Shown: positions 12,101 to 23,888 of the stretch, in pieces
How the letters are laid out: each line of letters opens with the position of its first letter
Numbering within the stretch: the stretch's first letter is position 1
From: Scatophagus argus
Taxonomy: Eukaryota > Chordata > Actinopteri > Scatophagidae
Assembly (NCBI RefSeq): GCF_020382885.2
Contig: NC_058496.1
Span: 8,672,501 to 8,736,500 of the forward strand
DNA length: 64,000 nucleotides
Direction of reading: 5' to 3'
Notes under the pieces: generated by a model
Told to the model about the DNA's origin: nothing
Seen by the model: the letters and a program-made list of their open reading frames with translations, nothing else
Database searches by the model: none
Translations under genes and position numbers: made by a program

Positions 12101-14659
12101 GCCAGTTGATCAGTGCATCTGTACCTAATACACTATCTACTGGGAATCAGGACTTCCTCATATAAGCAGATATTATTGTGTCTTCTGCTTAAGAGCCAGT
12201 TTCCTGGTAGAAAGCTTGTTTGTGCTTGTGAGTGCCTCAACTTCACCTCTTGCACGAGCCTGATCATTATCACCACAAAACAATGCCCCCACTTTCCCCG
12301 ACAGGACGCACCAGGATACGCAGACTTCTTTCCTCATCCATAAAATGAAATTCAAGTATGGTCAACTGCTATAAAAAGCCCTCAGCTCTTCTTTGGAGTC
12401 CACACACCTTGCTAGAAAAACTGGTGTTTCAGCACAGCCCGCATAAAGGGTCGTGTCTTCGTCTCATTTCTTAGACAGCACAACTGCAGGAGTATTAGCA
12501 GTGATATGCCATTCATCAGCTGGCTAATCAGTGATAGGCGGGGACATGTTGTACCCGTGTTGTCCCTGTCAACAGCTCAGCACAACATCAGCATCAGCTG
12601 CTTTATTCAAGGGAGCTGAGGTGCAAGGGCGGGTCGCAAGAGAAGGACAAAGTCTGTCGGGTTTGAGGTGCAGAGAAAACACAATGTTTCATTCAGCGCT
12701 TGGCTGGCACCCAGGCGCACGATGGAGGCTCATCTAAAATACTGTCATGATGCCTAATTGTCTGTTTAAGATTAATTAAAAGAAAACTCACACCTCCAGA
12801 CAACCAGCCAGCAGGCAATGTGTCCCTATCCTCCCCTAAGAGGCTTTTCAGGGTTGGCTCAAACCCCTACAGGTACTCAAATGATTGAAGGCCACCCAAA
12901 CAGTTGGGTCTGTTTTCACGTTACTGGGCAGTGAAACTGCTAAATGCTTCACTTGAAGTAGTGAAGCACAAGCCAATCAAATGGCCATTCAATGGCCATT
13001 ATCAAAGTTGGTCAAGATTCACTCTAAACAGACAGGAAAATCCTACTATTAATTTCTAATTGTTGGTGAGGAAAAGTGATAATGCTCAACAGTCAAGTCA
13101 TGTTAATCTTACTGATTTTATTAAAAATTTGCCTCAAAGGCGTTTATAATCTTCATAATCTTTACTGCATATGACATCCTGTATTCTCAAACCCTTCAAC
13201 TTCAGTTCACCTTACTGTCTTGAGTCATGATGACAGTAAAGCAGATCAGTTGACTAGATGCAAAATGCGATATTTCTGTCGCTGTCAGCCACCACATGCA
13301 ATAAAAGAAAAAATATTAACAGGACATTGGAATATATAGCTTACAAAACATCTGAAAATATATCAGCTCCACAAAAGTGTATAACATGATACAAATAATC
13401 CAAATATCTAATCAATAATCAGAATAGTGTTCCAACAAATAACTATGCTGGACTAATTCCCCATTATGTTAAACTTCTCATGTAAATTCTTCTTAATGTA
13501 AACTTTAGTAAAACACAGATGAAAACAGTTTAGCTAATTATGCAAAACTGGTCACTCAGTGTAGTATTAGGCCCTAACCAAACAGGAAGCAGTGTTCCTC
13601 ATCTACCATCCATCATCATTATCCACTTCCAAAGCAAAGGTTAGGCAGACCACGGCCGTGTTTCAGCCGAGTACCGGGGACACACGCAGTTCATTTGAAT
13701 GGAAAATTTCCAGTCTAAAAAGCCAAATGGATTATATTCCTTCCTGACTGTTCAAATCAGGACCAAACGTGCATTCTTATCTTTACAAGCACGCTGTCAT
13801 TTCACGTTAACAGTTAAGAGAATTCCACATGTCCGACAGGCAAACCTTGAACAACTGCTGGGACTTTTACCTGTTGCCACTTCCTGCTCCAGCACCACCA
13901 ATCGACAGCAGTTGTGTCCTCTCGCAGGCAATAAAGAAAAAAGGATACTTTATAAAAGCTGCTTTGTTGATGATTAAACACTTGATTTCAGCATGTTGTT
14001 AAAAGTTCATATGAGAAAATGCACGCCTAACTTGTTAAAATCACCTGCGGGGTTGTCAGTGCACATAAAAATCAGTCTCCACTGACTGTCAAAGAAATGA
14101 CACCAACATGACACGAGGTCTTTGTACCCAGGAATTATCAGCTGTGGGAAAAATAATTTTGACTATTCACTCCAAGATAACCTCAAAGTGCTTGTTATGA
14201 ATGAGGTTCAACGCCTTCAGTATCTTTCTAGAAACTCATTTCACAAACCGAGTCCCCACCAGAGTGTACAATAAATTGACTTTTCCAATATCCTAACAAA
14301 GCAGGAACCCGGCTAATGCAACAATGTGAACAATTCGCCAGCTGTGAGAAGCGAGCCCTGGAGAGATCACTGGGTTCGAGCTTGTTTATTTTATAGATAG
14401 AATAGAACAAAATAGGTTAGCAATCTGTTATAAAGAGGAACCAGAATTACCACCTCATGGTTGAATGGCTTCATACATCCATGGCTGTCCAGACTCCTAA
14501 TATATGCTGTGACCGAGCTTCGTCACATGGTGCGACAGCAATCATCCGAATCTCAATATCAGCAAAAGCAATGAGCTCATAGTGGACTACAGTCCTTCAG
14601 GTATGCATGTTGCTGCAAAAGAGCTTAATTCTAAAACACGGACGCTCCACACACATTTT

Positions 14660-15090
14660 CCAACCAGCAGCACAGACGAGCTATAAAATCAGCACAGTTT
14701 CAAGGTGGACATCCAAAATTAGGGTCACCAATTTAATATCCAACCAAATGTCTGCCATCCTGTTACTGAGTTATGGTGTTATCAAGAATGGCCAGAAAAT
14801 AGCGAAGCTGACTTTTGACCTTTCTGAAATAAAATTTTATTTGATTAGATATTTTAATTAAAATGTTGTAATATTTGTAAGGTATTAATGTATGAATTCT
14901 TGACTTTTGTCTTAAGTTAGTCCTTTGACCTCCACAGTCTTATCAGTTTGACAGCTGTACCAAATTTAAAGAAATTCCCTCGAGATGTCCCTGAGGTATC
15001 ACGCACGAGTATGGGACGGACGGACAGACGGACGGACGCAAGTACGGGCAACCTGAACACACAATGCCTCCGCCCACTGTTGTCACTGGT
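14660..15090 (+). repeat. Dispersed fish repeat with (GGAC)n tract
   Basis: Contains, in order, GGTCACCAATTTAAT, GAATGGCCAGAAAA, GACTTTTGACCTTTCTG, CCAAATTTAAAGAAATTCCC, CGAGATGTCCCTGAGGTATC, GGGACGGACGGACAGACGGA and ACACAATGCCTCCGCCCAC. This order is characteristic of a high-copy noncoding repeat in percomorph genomes. The copy is diverged and class is not assigned. Confidence 0.65.
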
Positions 15091-18000
15091 ACAGAGTCAC
15101 AAAAATGTCCTTCATTGTTTAACAGCTGTACAGCCGCTCCATCTCTGTCACTATCCACTGCATCTTATCAGCTAGCCTTTACAATTATACTGCCACCTTT
15201 ATCTTGGGTGGGAGTGACAATGATTGTGTGTATATGGTGGCTGGGATAAAAGTCACAGGGGATCAACATGCAACAGACTTCCAAAATTGTCTGGTTTAAG
15301 TGAAAAATGATTATGCAGTTCCTCCTTGAACAACCAATCTGGATTAAAGGTTTTGGAGAAACGACACCTAGCAACACCAACATTACCCAACTATTCAACA
15401 TGTTTTTAGAAAACGGCAAATTACCAAATTCTCCTAGAAAAACAGCTCATTTTACAGTGTTTGTACCTGGTGTTTCTCTGCTCTTCCTGTGCACCAATCT
15501 TATCTGATATGCAACTCAAATAGTACAGACATTAAACCCAAAGTTGTGGTGAGCGGCAGCATACGTCACTCAAACTTCAACTGACAGGAAGTGAGTCTTG
15601 TCTTGTTTCCTCGAATTATGCCTGTGTCTTCATTTTAGTTCAGTATTTTTAATAGCCACAGGAATATTGACTTACGGCGTCAGACAAACAAATGGAGGGT
15701 TGTAGTAGGACAACAGAAGACCTGTAGGAAAAAAAAAACAGTCCTTCACAAAGGATGAATACTCAAACAAGGTTGAAACACACGCTACAGGCTCCTCTGT
15801 CGGGAATTTTCCACTCCGTAGTCACTCACACAACACATAGCATGTATTTACATATTGTCGCAGCGTTTTGATGGTCAGGAGGCTGTCAGGCACTCCTGTA
15901 ACTGTATAACATCAGTGGAGCAGTGGGTAATTTTAGTCTTAGGAAAAAGAGACCCGTGTGACACGAATGAGCAAACATTAGCGTAGTATCTAAATGCAGT
16001 TCATAATCCTTACTTGTCAAAAGGGGTCATTGCAGTGTTTCCACTTTGCTTTCCTGCGTTGGCTTAAAGAGTGCCGGAGCTGCTTTATTTAATTCAACAA
16101 ATACAACTGAACAAAGATCAAAATACTCTCACAACTACACATACACCGGCGTGATTCATAATGACCTCCACTCTTTCTCCCTCTGCGATGCTGCGTTTGT
16201 CTGGTGTGTGTTAGATTCAAGAGTGACACCTGAGAGTTAAAAAGATATCAGGTTTCAGCCTTTCAGGTACCGTCGTCAAACTCCAGTATGAAAACAGATG
16301 TGCATACATTTGTAATCCTGAAAGTAACTCATACAATATTTATACTGAATGGATATTTGAAATCTGTTAAAATGACTGAAATCTTTGTGGAATGAGATTC
16401 AGACAGACAGATATCACAGATTGTAACTATATTCAACATCAATCCGTTTACGCAGTTAATACAACAATAACACTGATGACACTTTTCTGTAGTTGTACAA
16501 AATCCTTTTAAGAGGAGCTAAAAAGAGTGCAGCCAATAAGATTAACGTGATTAGACGTGTTGTAGAGTCAAAACTATCCAACAGGGCCCAGTCGCAAAGT
16601 CTGCACTCACAGACAAATAAACGTACTTATCTTTTAGATGGTTAGCACTAACATAAAATCAGAGTGCTTGTGAGCTCTCTAGAAGATTCTGATTCTCTAT
16701 ATGTACCATCTGTAATGCTGCAGAACTTGCTTGAGGAAATTACCCACAATTCCTAGTGCTGTAATGGTTGAGAAAAACAATGAAAAGTGACATCCTTTTA
16801 AAAAAACAAACATGTTAAAACTACACCGCAGCAACAAGTCTGTGTGGCACTTTGTGATTTCATACTGTTTTACTCTGAACTATGCAAAAACCATACAGTA
16901 CAAAATACCATAATACTAACATATGGGCTTTCTAACCAGAAAGTGAGCCATAAACTAAATTTTATTAACTAACATACAAACTATAAGGACTGTGTTTTAG
17001 CAAGGACATGATTTGACAAAAGCGCTGTCCTCTTCCTTATTGAATATTTGGCTCCTTCTGCCCTCCGCAAATTGCGATATTAAATACAGTCGACGAGCTC
17101 ACAGAAATACTTATTTTACAAGTTTACTTTTACTCTGCTACAATTTTGAACATCGGAATAAAAACGTAGATTAGTTATAAATACGAACCTTAAATGACAA
17201 AAAAGGACAGAAAGAGCCATGGGTTTCTGTAAAGCTTGAAGTTTTCAAATTTGGATTTTCAACACAGCTCTGCTCATGTACCACGTGTGTTGTTTGAGTA
17301 TGTCTGGTAGGAAAAAGGAAGGAAGTCACCCCCCGCCCCCCCACAAAACTGGTTAGGCAAATACCTTAAGGAGCTGCCATCTTTACGCCACAGAAACCTC
17401 CAGAGTATCTTAAAGGCCAGAATGGTGAGGAAGGTTGTGAGTAAGTTTTGAATTCTGGCTCGTCAATGACACTACAATCGATGGCCTTCATTCATCAGAG
17501 CAGCACTTCAGCAAATGAACAGACAGCAACATCAGCAGAGCGTATGTATGGTGTCGTTCCTCATGACAGAAATGAATGGCATGACAAAACATCGTGCTAG
17601 TCACAGACGACTTTTGTGTGCTAATCGTTACGATCAGCAACAAAAGCAGGAATGAGTGTTTTGAAGCAAAAACGAGCAAGGAATGAGCCCGTCTACTGGT
17701 CAAAACCATCACTGACTCAGAAGAGACAGCATGTAAAAGAAGAAAAAAAAACAACACAGACTGCCTGTAAATTAGCTCTTCAAATAGTGCATGAAATTTA
17801 TTTTTTGCAAGCTGCACATGCACAGAACTTCACTGCTCTAATTCCTGTTTTCATGCCATTTCAAATATAACAAAGCCAATGAAACGTATGAGATCAGCAG
17901 CAGCTGACTGTGTTACACAACCATCACGACGGTTATGGGTTTAAGAACATAGAAAACAAGTTTCAACACGTTAACGAAAGATTACACCCTACAGCATACG

Positions 18001-18312
18001 AGTATGGTATTCTTCAGGCCCAGAAACAACGCATTAACCTATCTTGGTATGTGCCTCCTTGATTTCTTAATCTGTCAACATACTTCAACTGCGGATGGGA
18101 TCTTGTTTTTGTAAGACTGAGGCTCTGAGCGAGAGCACACATGAAAATAAAAAAAACAGTCTCAGACTTCAGTGCCAACTCAACGGCATACTGCGATGCT
18201 GGAAACAAAGCAGGGGGTCACAGTGAAGTGGCTGAGCAGGAACTCCTGCCCTCATAGCAGAGCCATCATCTGGACAGCAGACGCCACAGCCTCCGAGTCA
18301 GCACTGCCACAA

Positions 18313-18338
18313 TGACTCACCCAGGCCTTGCTGAGTCA
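18313..18338. promoter_or_regulatory. Pair of AP-1 consensus sites
   Basis: TGACTCA at 18313-18319 and TGAGTCA at 18332-18338, with starts 19 bases apart, in the presumed pitpnm2 upstream region. Function is inferred from motif only. Confidence 0.35.
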
Positions 18339-18990
18339 AGTGGAGTGACTCTTGATGCTGAAACTCATAAAGTCATATTGATACAGAAATGGGCCTAGGG
18401 GATACAAAAACAAGCTTGTGTGCTGTAGATTTTCAGTCAAACTGACTGCAACCTAAGTAAAGGGAACGCCGCGTTAGTTAAACATGCTGTAATTTGGAAA
18501 CAGGGTCTTAAATAAATATCTCACACCTGGGTGTCACTGCAAAGTGCACCAAAGGAACAGAAACATGTCTGTCTGGAAAAAAAGAAAAAAAACCCCACCA
18601 GCAGTTCCAGTAATTTCCATCCTACTGTGTTATTAGATGCAATGTATACTAAAATCAGAAGAGCTTACAGTCAGGATGGAGAGGGGAACATTTCATCGGC
18701 TTTAACGAGCATGCCTGTGTGACAGCAGCAGGGCCACGGTATGAGAGCAGGAAAAATATGCTGCACTTCATCGGGCCAAAGGACGCATACAGTCTAAACA
18801 AACTGAAGGGCGACGTGTGACAGTAATCGCTGTTTAGAAAGAAAAAAAAAACCTTGTGAAATGAGATTTACTAAACGTGACGTTGCATCTCTGGAAGGGG
18901 ATGATCAAATTTGAACTGGAGTAAACCCACCGTCAGTTAGTTACCTAGCAACATGGCAGCACCGTAATGACAAACTGGTGTCTTGCAATG

Positions 18991-19720
18991 CTCATCACAT
19001 ACCTGGACCTGATGCACACCAGCGATGCACCTCTGGCTTCAGCACACTCCGCCACTCAGCAAATCAAAGTTCACCGGTCTCTCTCCGCGTTATGGGGTCA
19101 CCGCGTTCACCAGCTACGCGGTTTTCTTTCAGCACGAAGAAGCAGCCGACTTGATGAGACCTGATAACGATGCCATAGCTGAGATGAACCGTAGAGAAAG
19201 TCAGCAAGTGGTTTCCTTCACGCCGCCGTTTGTTTGGCCCTTCGGCAGAGGAAGGGGTGCGGGTACGACATGTAAAGATGACGCGTAGAGAAACATCATC
19301 TGCTCGGGTGCGTTCGTTTACATGCTATCAGCCGCCGTTTCTGCCCGTGTTTACAAAATCTGGCCACATCGTTGCGCCCGTAGAAGCACACGCTGGATTT
19401 CCTCAATCGACAGAAAAGGCCAAAGTAGCTATGGTAACGTTAAAATGTCCTTGAATATCCAAGCTACACTGGCAGGGGACGGCGGTTGGGCTCGTCCTGG
19501 CCGGGAAAATGAAACGGCTGAGGGCTCTGACCAGCAGCTACCGCCTTAGTCAGGAGAACCGGGAAGAGCGTAGAGCAAACACATGAAGAGCACTCGCCAT
19601 CGTAAGTTGTCACTCCTCAAGTCTGAACCGCTGCAAGACTTCAGTCGTTACAGGCACGACACAAAATATTGTCAAGGTAACTCGAGTACGCGAAGGTTTC
19701 CGGTAGAATTTTCGAAATAA
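18991..19720 (-). promoter_or_regulatory. pitpnm2: CpG-rich block with a minus-strand donor; candidate pitpnm2 promoter/5' exon
   Basis: CpG dinucleotides are visibly dense from about 19,060 to 19,720 (CCGCG, TACGCGG, GCCGCC, ACGCCGCCG, GACGGCG) compared with the surrounding sequence. On the minus strand a strong donor, GGTCCAG followed by GTATGTG, occurs with its last exon base at 19003. A noncoding first exon of pitpnm2 ending there would be consistent with the acceptor just before its ATG at 787. No protein homology supports this; it is inference from base composition and one splice signal. Confidence 0.35.
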
Positions 19721-22088
19721 AAGCCTGGCACGCTGGTTGTTTTGGTTGTCAGGAGTTCCGAAATTGAAATGAGTAATCTGTCCAAAAACATATTCGTTGT
19801 CTTAAAACGACGATCGCACGCTATGTGTGCTAATCTATATCAGGTCTGAGAGGTCACCAAACAGAACACGTTGCATGCAATTGATCTATTCTGGACTATT
19901 CCGGGAATATAAAATGGTATTCGTCAAATGCAACACATACTGTGTAAATACACTACACCGCAGAACAAACGCCATTTGGTATTTAATTCTGAAGAATTGG
20001 TTGCTTTACATCCGCTACTTGTCTTTCCTTCTGCTAACTTGACCAAGTTCAGAGTCGTACAGCTGTTCGATTCGGCAGTTTTAATGACAGGGCGCCCCCT
20101 GCTGGCCTTTGAATTTACGTTGTAACCTGGTATCACCCGTGTTTACGCATTATTGCAGATTATCATAGGATGTAAAGTTACACAGGTACATTTATAGAGG
20201 TCAGTGACTACCGTGATATATTCATCCACACTGACGTGTGACGTGCAGTGAAAGATAAGCCAACTTTTTCCTTAAAGATTTTTACAAACAGTACTGAATC
20301 ATATTGAAGAACCTAACAAAAGCTCTGCATGGAAACCTGCCCTTAATAAATACCTGTGTAGTTCTTCTTTGCCTTTATACATCTAGTAATATATTTTACC
20401 ACTAAGTATACAGAATATTTTTAACTGTACTATACAGCTATTATCAACCAGAATAATAGTCACCTGCACAGCTTTTGTAAAAGCCTAAAAATGGAGAGAC
20501 TTGGCTTCCACTGCACATTAGATGAGACAAAGTGATCGTGCTGACTGTTTTCACGTCCTTTGCAATGCAGGAGAGTGTCTTGACTACAATGTACAGCTTC
20601 ACACAACAATGTAGTTTGGATGAGCTTTTTAATACACAACAGTTTCTTTGTGTGCCACAAATTATTGACTGTTAAGATTGGAGAGATTTTTATTTCTGCT
20701 ATATATAAACTGATTTGGTACAATTACAGCAGGTTGCACACTTTGGGAAAAGTGAGACTTTTGTGTAATCCATATCAGAAAGACATGATTATTCTGTGCC
20801 AAAAATGAGGGTCAGCTTTAATGTGAGCGCTAAAGATAAAGTTCAAGTAATTAGAGCCGCACATCTCACACCTGCAGTATGAGAGACATGTCATCACAGG
20901 TCATCAGAGAGATTGTCTTTTTCCTGTGACCTCCTTAGTTTCCTGGTTTAGTAATTTTAGTCATTGTCAAGGGAGAGAGCTGTGGTGATTAGATCATATT
21001 CATTCCATCCTTCTCTTTTTAGTGTGAAAAGGAGGGTTCATATTGTTACTCCATGTAAAATGTCTCTTTTAATTATGAAACACTCCCAGTAGGTTTGAAA
21101 ATTGGAGCTACAGTGTTCAGTTCTCCTTCACAGATAACCACCAAAGGGGTAAATAACACTCGAGATGATCTCAGATGTCCAGTGAGTGCAGCTCTTGAGA
21201 GGCTAAACATTTACACACAACATATTATGGCCTGACATGTGGGTGCAACACGCTCATCTTTGCATACACAGTAACACCCGCATACCAGCTTACAGTGAAG
21301 TGCAAGTGAGTGTAGAGTCTATAGAGTACAGTACAGTACTGACTACAGAGCAAACAAGCACTGTAGGCTTTGAATGCTGCTCTGGACACCTTCAACCTCC
21401 TGTGAAATTTACAATCCATATATAGCATATAGTTTTCCATGTTACAGGTATATCTCTTCACGCTTACACGTGAACAAAAAACATGATGAACGTGAATATC
21501 CAGTTAATATGCAGTAGGAGTCAGGTTTTCCTCACACCTGATCATTGTTTGTTAATTATAATTCACAGCTATTAGGCACCCAATTTTCAAAAAGTTGAAG
21601 AAGAGGGTTTTGTCATGGTATTGACATAGCCGAATTTGTAGGCTGTATTCCAACCTAATAACTATTTCACACAAGTCAAGCCTCGGAATATCTACCAGAA
21701 AGAGCCATGTGAAAAAATATGAAAGTTCAAAATTTGATCTTCAGCATTAAAAGGCATTTTTGGCAGTTCCTTCCCTGGTGGAGATTCATTCAGTGAACCG
21801 ACGCAAGATGGCGACAGAGCGTCAACACAGACCTGCAATTCTGGCCACGAAGAAAAACTCAACCACTCGAGGGAAGCGTAGAAGAAGAGTAGCCCGAGCG
21901 AAAGCTAGCATGTCCGTGCATCAGACGGAAAATAGAAATGAGGTGGGCTTACATGCATGGAAGTTTGTGAGAAAGGGACTAATATTTCTCTGTTTAACGA
22001 CATGTAGCGTGATGTAATGCTGGCAGCCATTCTGTACTTTTTTCACCGCACCACTAAAAAAGAAAAAAACAAAAAACAAAAGACAGAG
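19721..22088. other. Intergenic region and mtrfr 5' flank
   Basis: AT-rich sequence without a coding exon until about 21,780. Near the right end is CGCAAGATGGCGACAGAG, with AAGATGGCG at 21805-21813. This resembles a YY1-type initiator element often found at housekeeping transcription starts and may mark mtrfr transcription. The ATG in that motif opens an upstream frame that is not in frame with mtrfr. The remainder shows nothing I can name. Confidence 0.4.
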
Positions 22089-22968
22089 ATGTTACGACTT
22101 CTCCCGTACCTCAGCCGTATGTACACTGTGCCCAGCCGGGTCATCTGGAGGGATTCTCCCAGTCTCTCTTCATTGCTGAGGACGCTCCCACCTGGGCTGC
22201 CATATGTTTTGGCGCTGGGTAAAAAGGACCTGAGAGACCTTCCCGTCCTGAATGAGGACGATCTTGAGGAGCAATACGTGAGAGGATCTGGACCCGGAGG
22301 ACAAGCCACCAACAAAACCAGCAATTGTGTAGTTCTCAAGCACATCCCCAGTGGGATTGTCGTGAAGGTCAATCTTGTTTTTAAATTATTCTGTGTGTAA
22401 TTGTCATCACTCGTGTCTTTTAAATCCACGTGTAATAGATATTTCAGAATCAGAATACTGTATTGATCCCTGGGGGAAATTGGATATTTGGTGAATGAAT
22501 GACCGAACTTGGTGACAAAGTTGACTTTTGAAACATCATTTTGCAAATCAGTCTGAAGTCCTTACAGTGTCCAGAAAAAAAGAATGAAAAGGTGATGATC
22601 GAAAGGTCCAGAACAGCTACCGAATGTACCTTGAGTTTGTATTTTTAAAAGCTCCTTGACTTTGTTGTTGGCAGCCAAGGTTGCATGCTTTATTACAAAA
22701 CATATTAATTTAATTTCTTGTACCGCTTTCCCTGCAGTGTCATCAAACCAGATCTGTGGAGATAAATCGAAAGCGTGCTCGGGACATTATGAGAGAGAAA
22801 CTTGATGTTTTTCATAAAGGAGAATACAGTGAAGTTCTCCTAAGGAAGAAAGAGTCTGAGCTGAAGAAACAAGAGAAGAGGAGGAAGGCAAATTATAATC
22901 TGGAGAGAAAAAGACTGTTTAAAGAAGCACTGGCTGCTGACTCCAAACCTGGAAACGACACCGTTTAA
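22089..22968 (+). CDS. mtrfr: Mitochondrial translation release factor in rescue (C12orf65/MTRFR)
   Basis: Two coding exons, 22089-22367 and 22738-22968, join in phase 0 to give 169 residues (the human protein is 166). The GGQ motif that triggers peptidyl-tRNA hydrolysis is at residues 70-72, inside [20 protein letters not shown]. The second exon begins [20 protein letters not shown] and ends in a lysine-rich tail, as in the class I release-factor-like family that lacks codon-recognition domains. The first 20 residues are basic and hydrophobic with no acidic residue, suiting a mitochondrial presequence. The protein releases nascent chains from stalled mitoribosome large subunits. The ATG at 22089 was preferred over one at 22017 because the latter adds a lysine-rich stretch unlike the family. 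The intron donor is weak (GTCAAT), but the junction matches human exactly. A short repeat fragment lies in the intron. Confidence 0.93.
22443..22490 (+). repeat. Short dispersed repeat fragment (TTGATCCCTGGGGGAAATTGG)
   Basis: The sequence CAGAATACTGTATTGATCCC followed by TGGGGGAAATTGG is the familiar 3' end of an abundant fish retroelement-derived repeat. It sits in the mtrfr intron. Confidence 0.55.
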
Positions 22969-23178
22969 AATGTTTGCGTGGAATATAGAGTGAAGACATA
23001 AATACTAGAGTGCTCCTGCATTTGATACCTGCAAAGTCTAAATAAGAAAGGTATTGTCAACAGTATCAAATCCAGTTAGCCCTTTACTTCTATAGCTTCT
23101 ATAGCTGATTCTATTCATTCTATAGCATCTTTCATACAAAGTCACAACACCCGGGAGCATCAGGAGGGAGGTTTTGAA

Positions 23179-23184
23179 AATAAA
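23179..23184 (+). promoter_or_regulatory. mtrfr: mtrfr polyadenylation signal AATAAA
   Basis: Canonical hexamer about 210 bases after the mtrfr stop codon. Confidence 0.55.
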
Positions 23185-23640
23185 TAATCAAAATGTTGGT
23201 GATGTGTGGTGAATATTTCAGTGTTCTCCAAAATAATAGGAATAATGATGATATTAATTGAAAAGGGTATATGCTTTAGGTTAAAGCTGCACTATGCAAC
23301 TTTTTCTTTGTAATTTCATTTTAAACATATTTCTTTGATTTCAGCATGTGGTGACATAATTTCCCACTACTCATTTTCTGCAAGTTGTTAGAGGAGTTGT
23401 TCAGTTTTTGTCTCGGTTTCAATTCTGATTGCACTGAAATACTAGAGCATTTCCTGCTGGCTCATTTGATGGTGAAAATAGAGAAAACGACGCCTTGCTT
23501 TCCATGTCAAACACAATTGAAATAATAATAATTAATATAGCTGTTTTCATTTAATTTAATTCAAATAATTTAATTGAATTCAGATAATCCACCGAGTTCA
23601 AGATCTCTTTATGGAAATGAAGGTCTGCAGTACAGCAGAG

Positions 23641-23888
23641 TTTTGGTGCGTCTGCCTCAGAGGCCGATGCGTAACAACCAGAGCTGCGGCCAATGAGTGA
23701 GCTATTTTCATGCTCGTGCTCTTCCCACGTGAATGAGACAGCCAATGAGAGGAGCAGTACGTTTTTTAAATCCACCACGCTTGTACAGTGGTCTGTCTGT
23801 GTCGTTGTACAGCCAAATAAACACGCTGACACAGAGGGCAAATTTAATAGCCTTCCAGTCCTATTTGGATTTTATTCTGGGAATTGAC
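23641..23888 (+). promoter_or_regulatory. kmt5a: kmt5a proximal promoter with two CCAAT boxes
   Basis: CCAATGAG occurs twice, at 23690-23697 and 23742-23749, 52 bases apart, about 145-200 bases before the kmt5a ATG. No TATA box is evident. Paired CCAAT boxes fit an NF-Y-driven, cell-cycle-regulated promoter, which suits kmt5a; that link is inference. Confidence 0.5.

Noticed and set aside
14948-15249. Possible small coding genes in both strands
   Set aside because: The region is a dispersed repeat with a GGAC tract; the frames do not resemble proteins.
22043-22546. A 167-codon minus-strand open frame
   Set aside because: Antisense of mtrfr exon 1; the plus strand carries the GGQ motif and the correct splice junctions.
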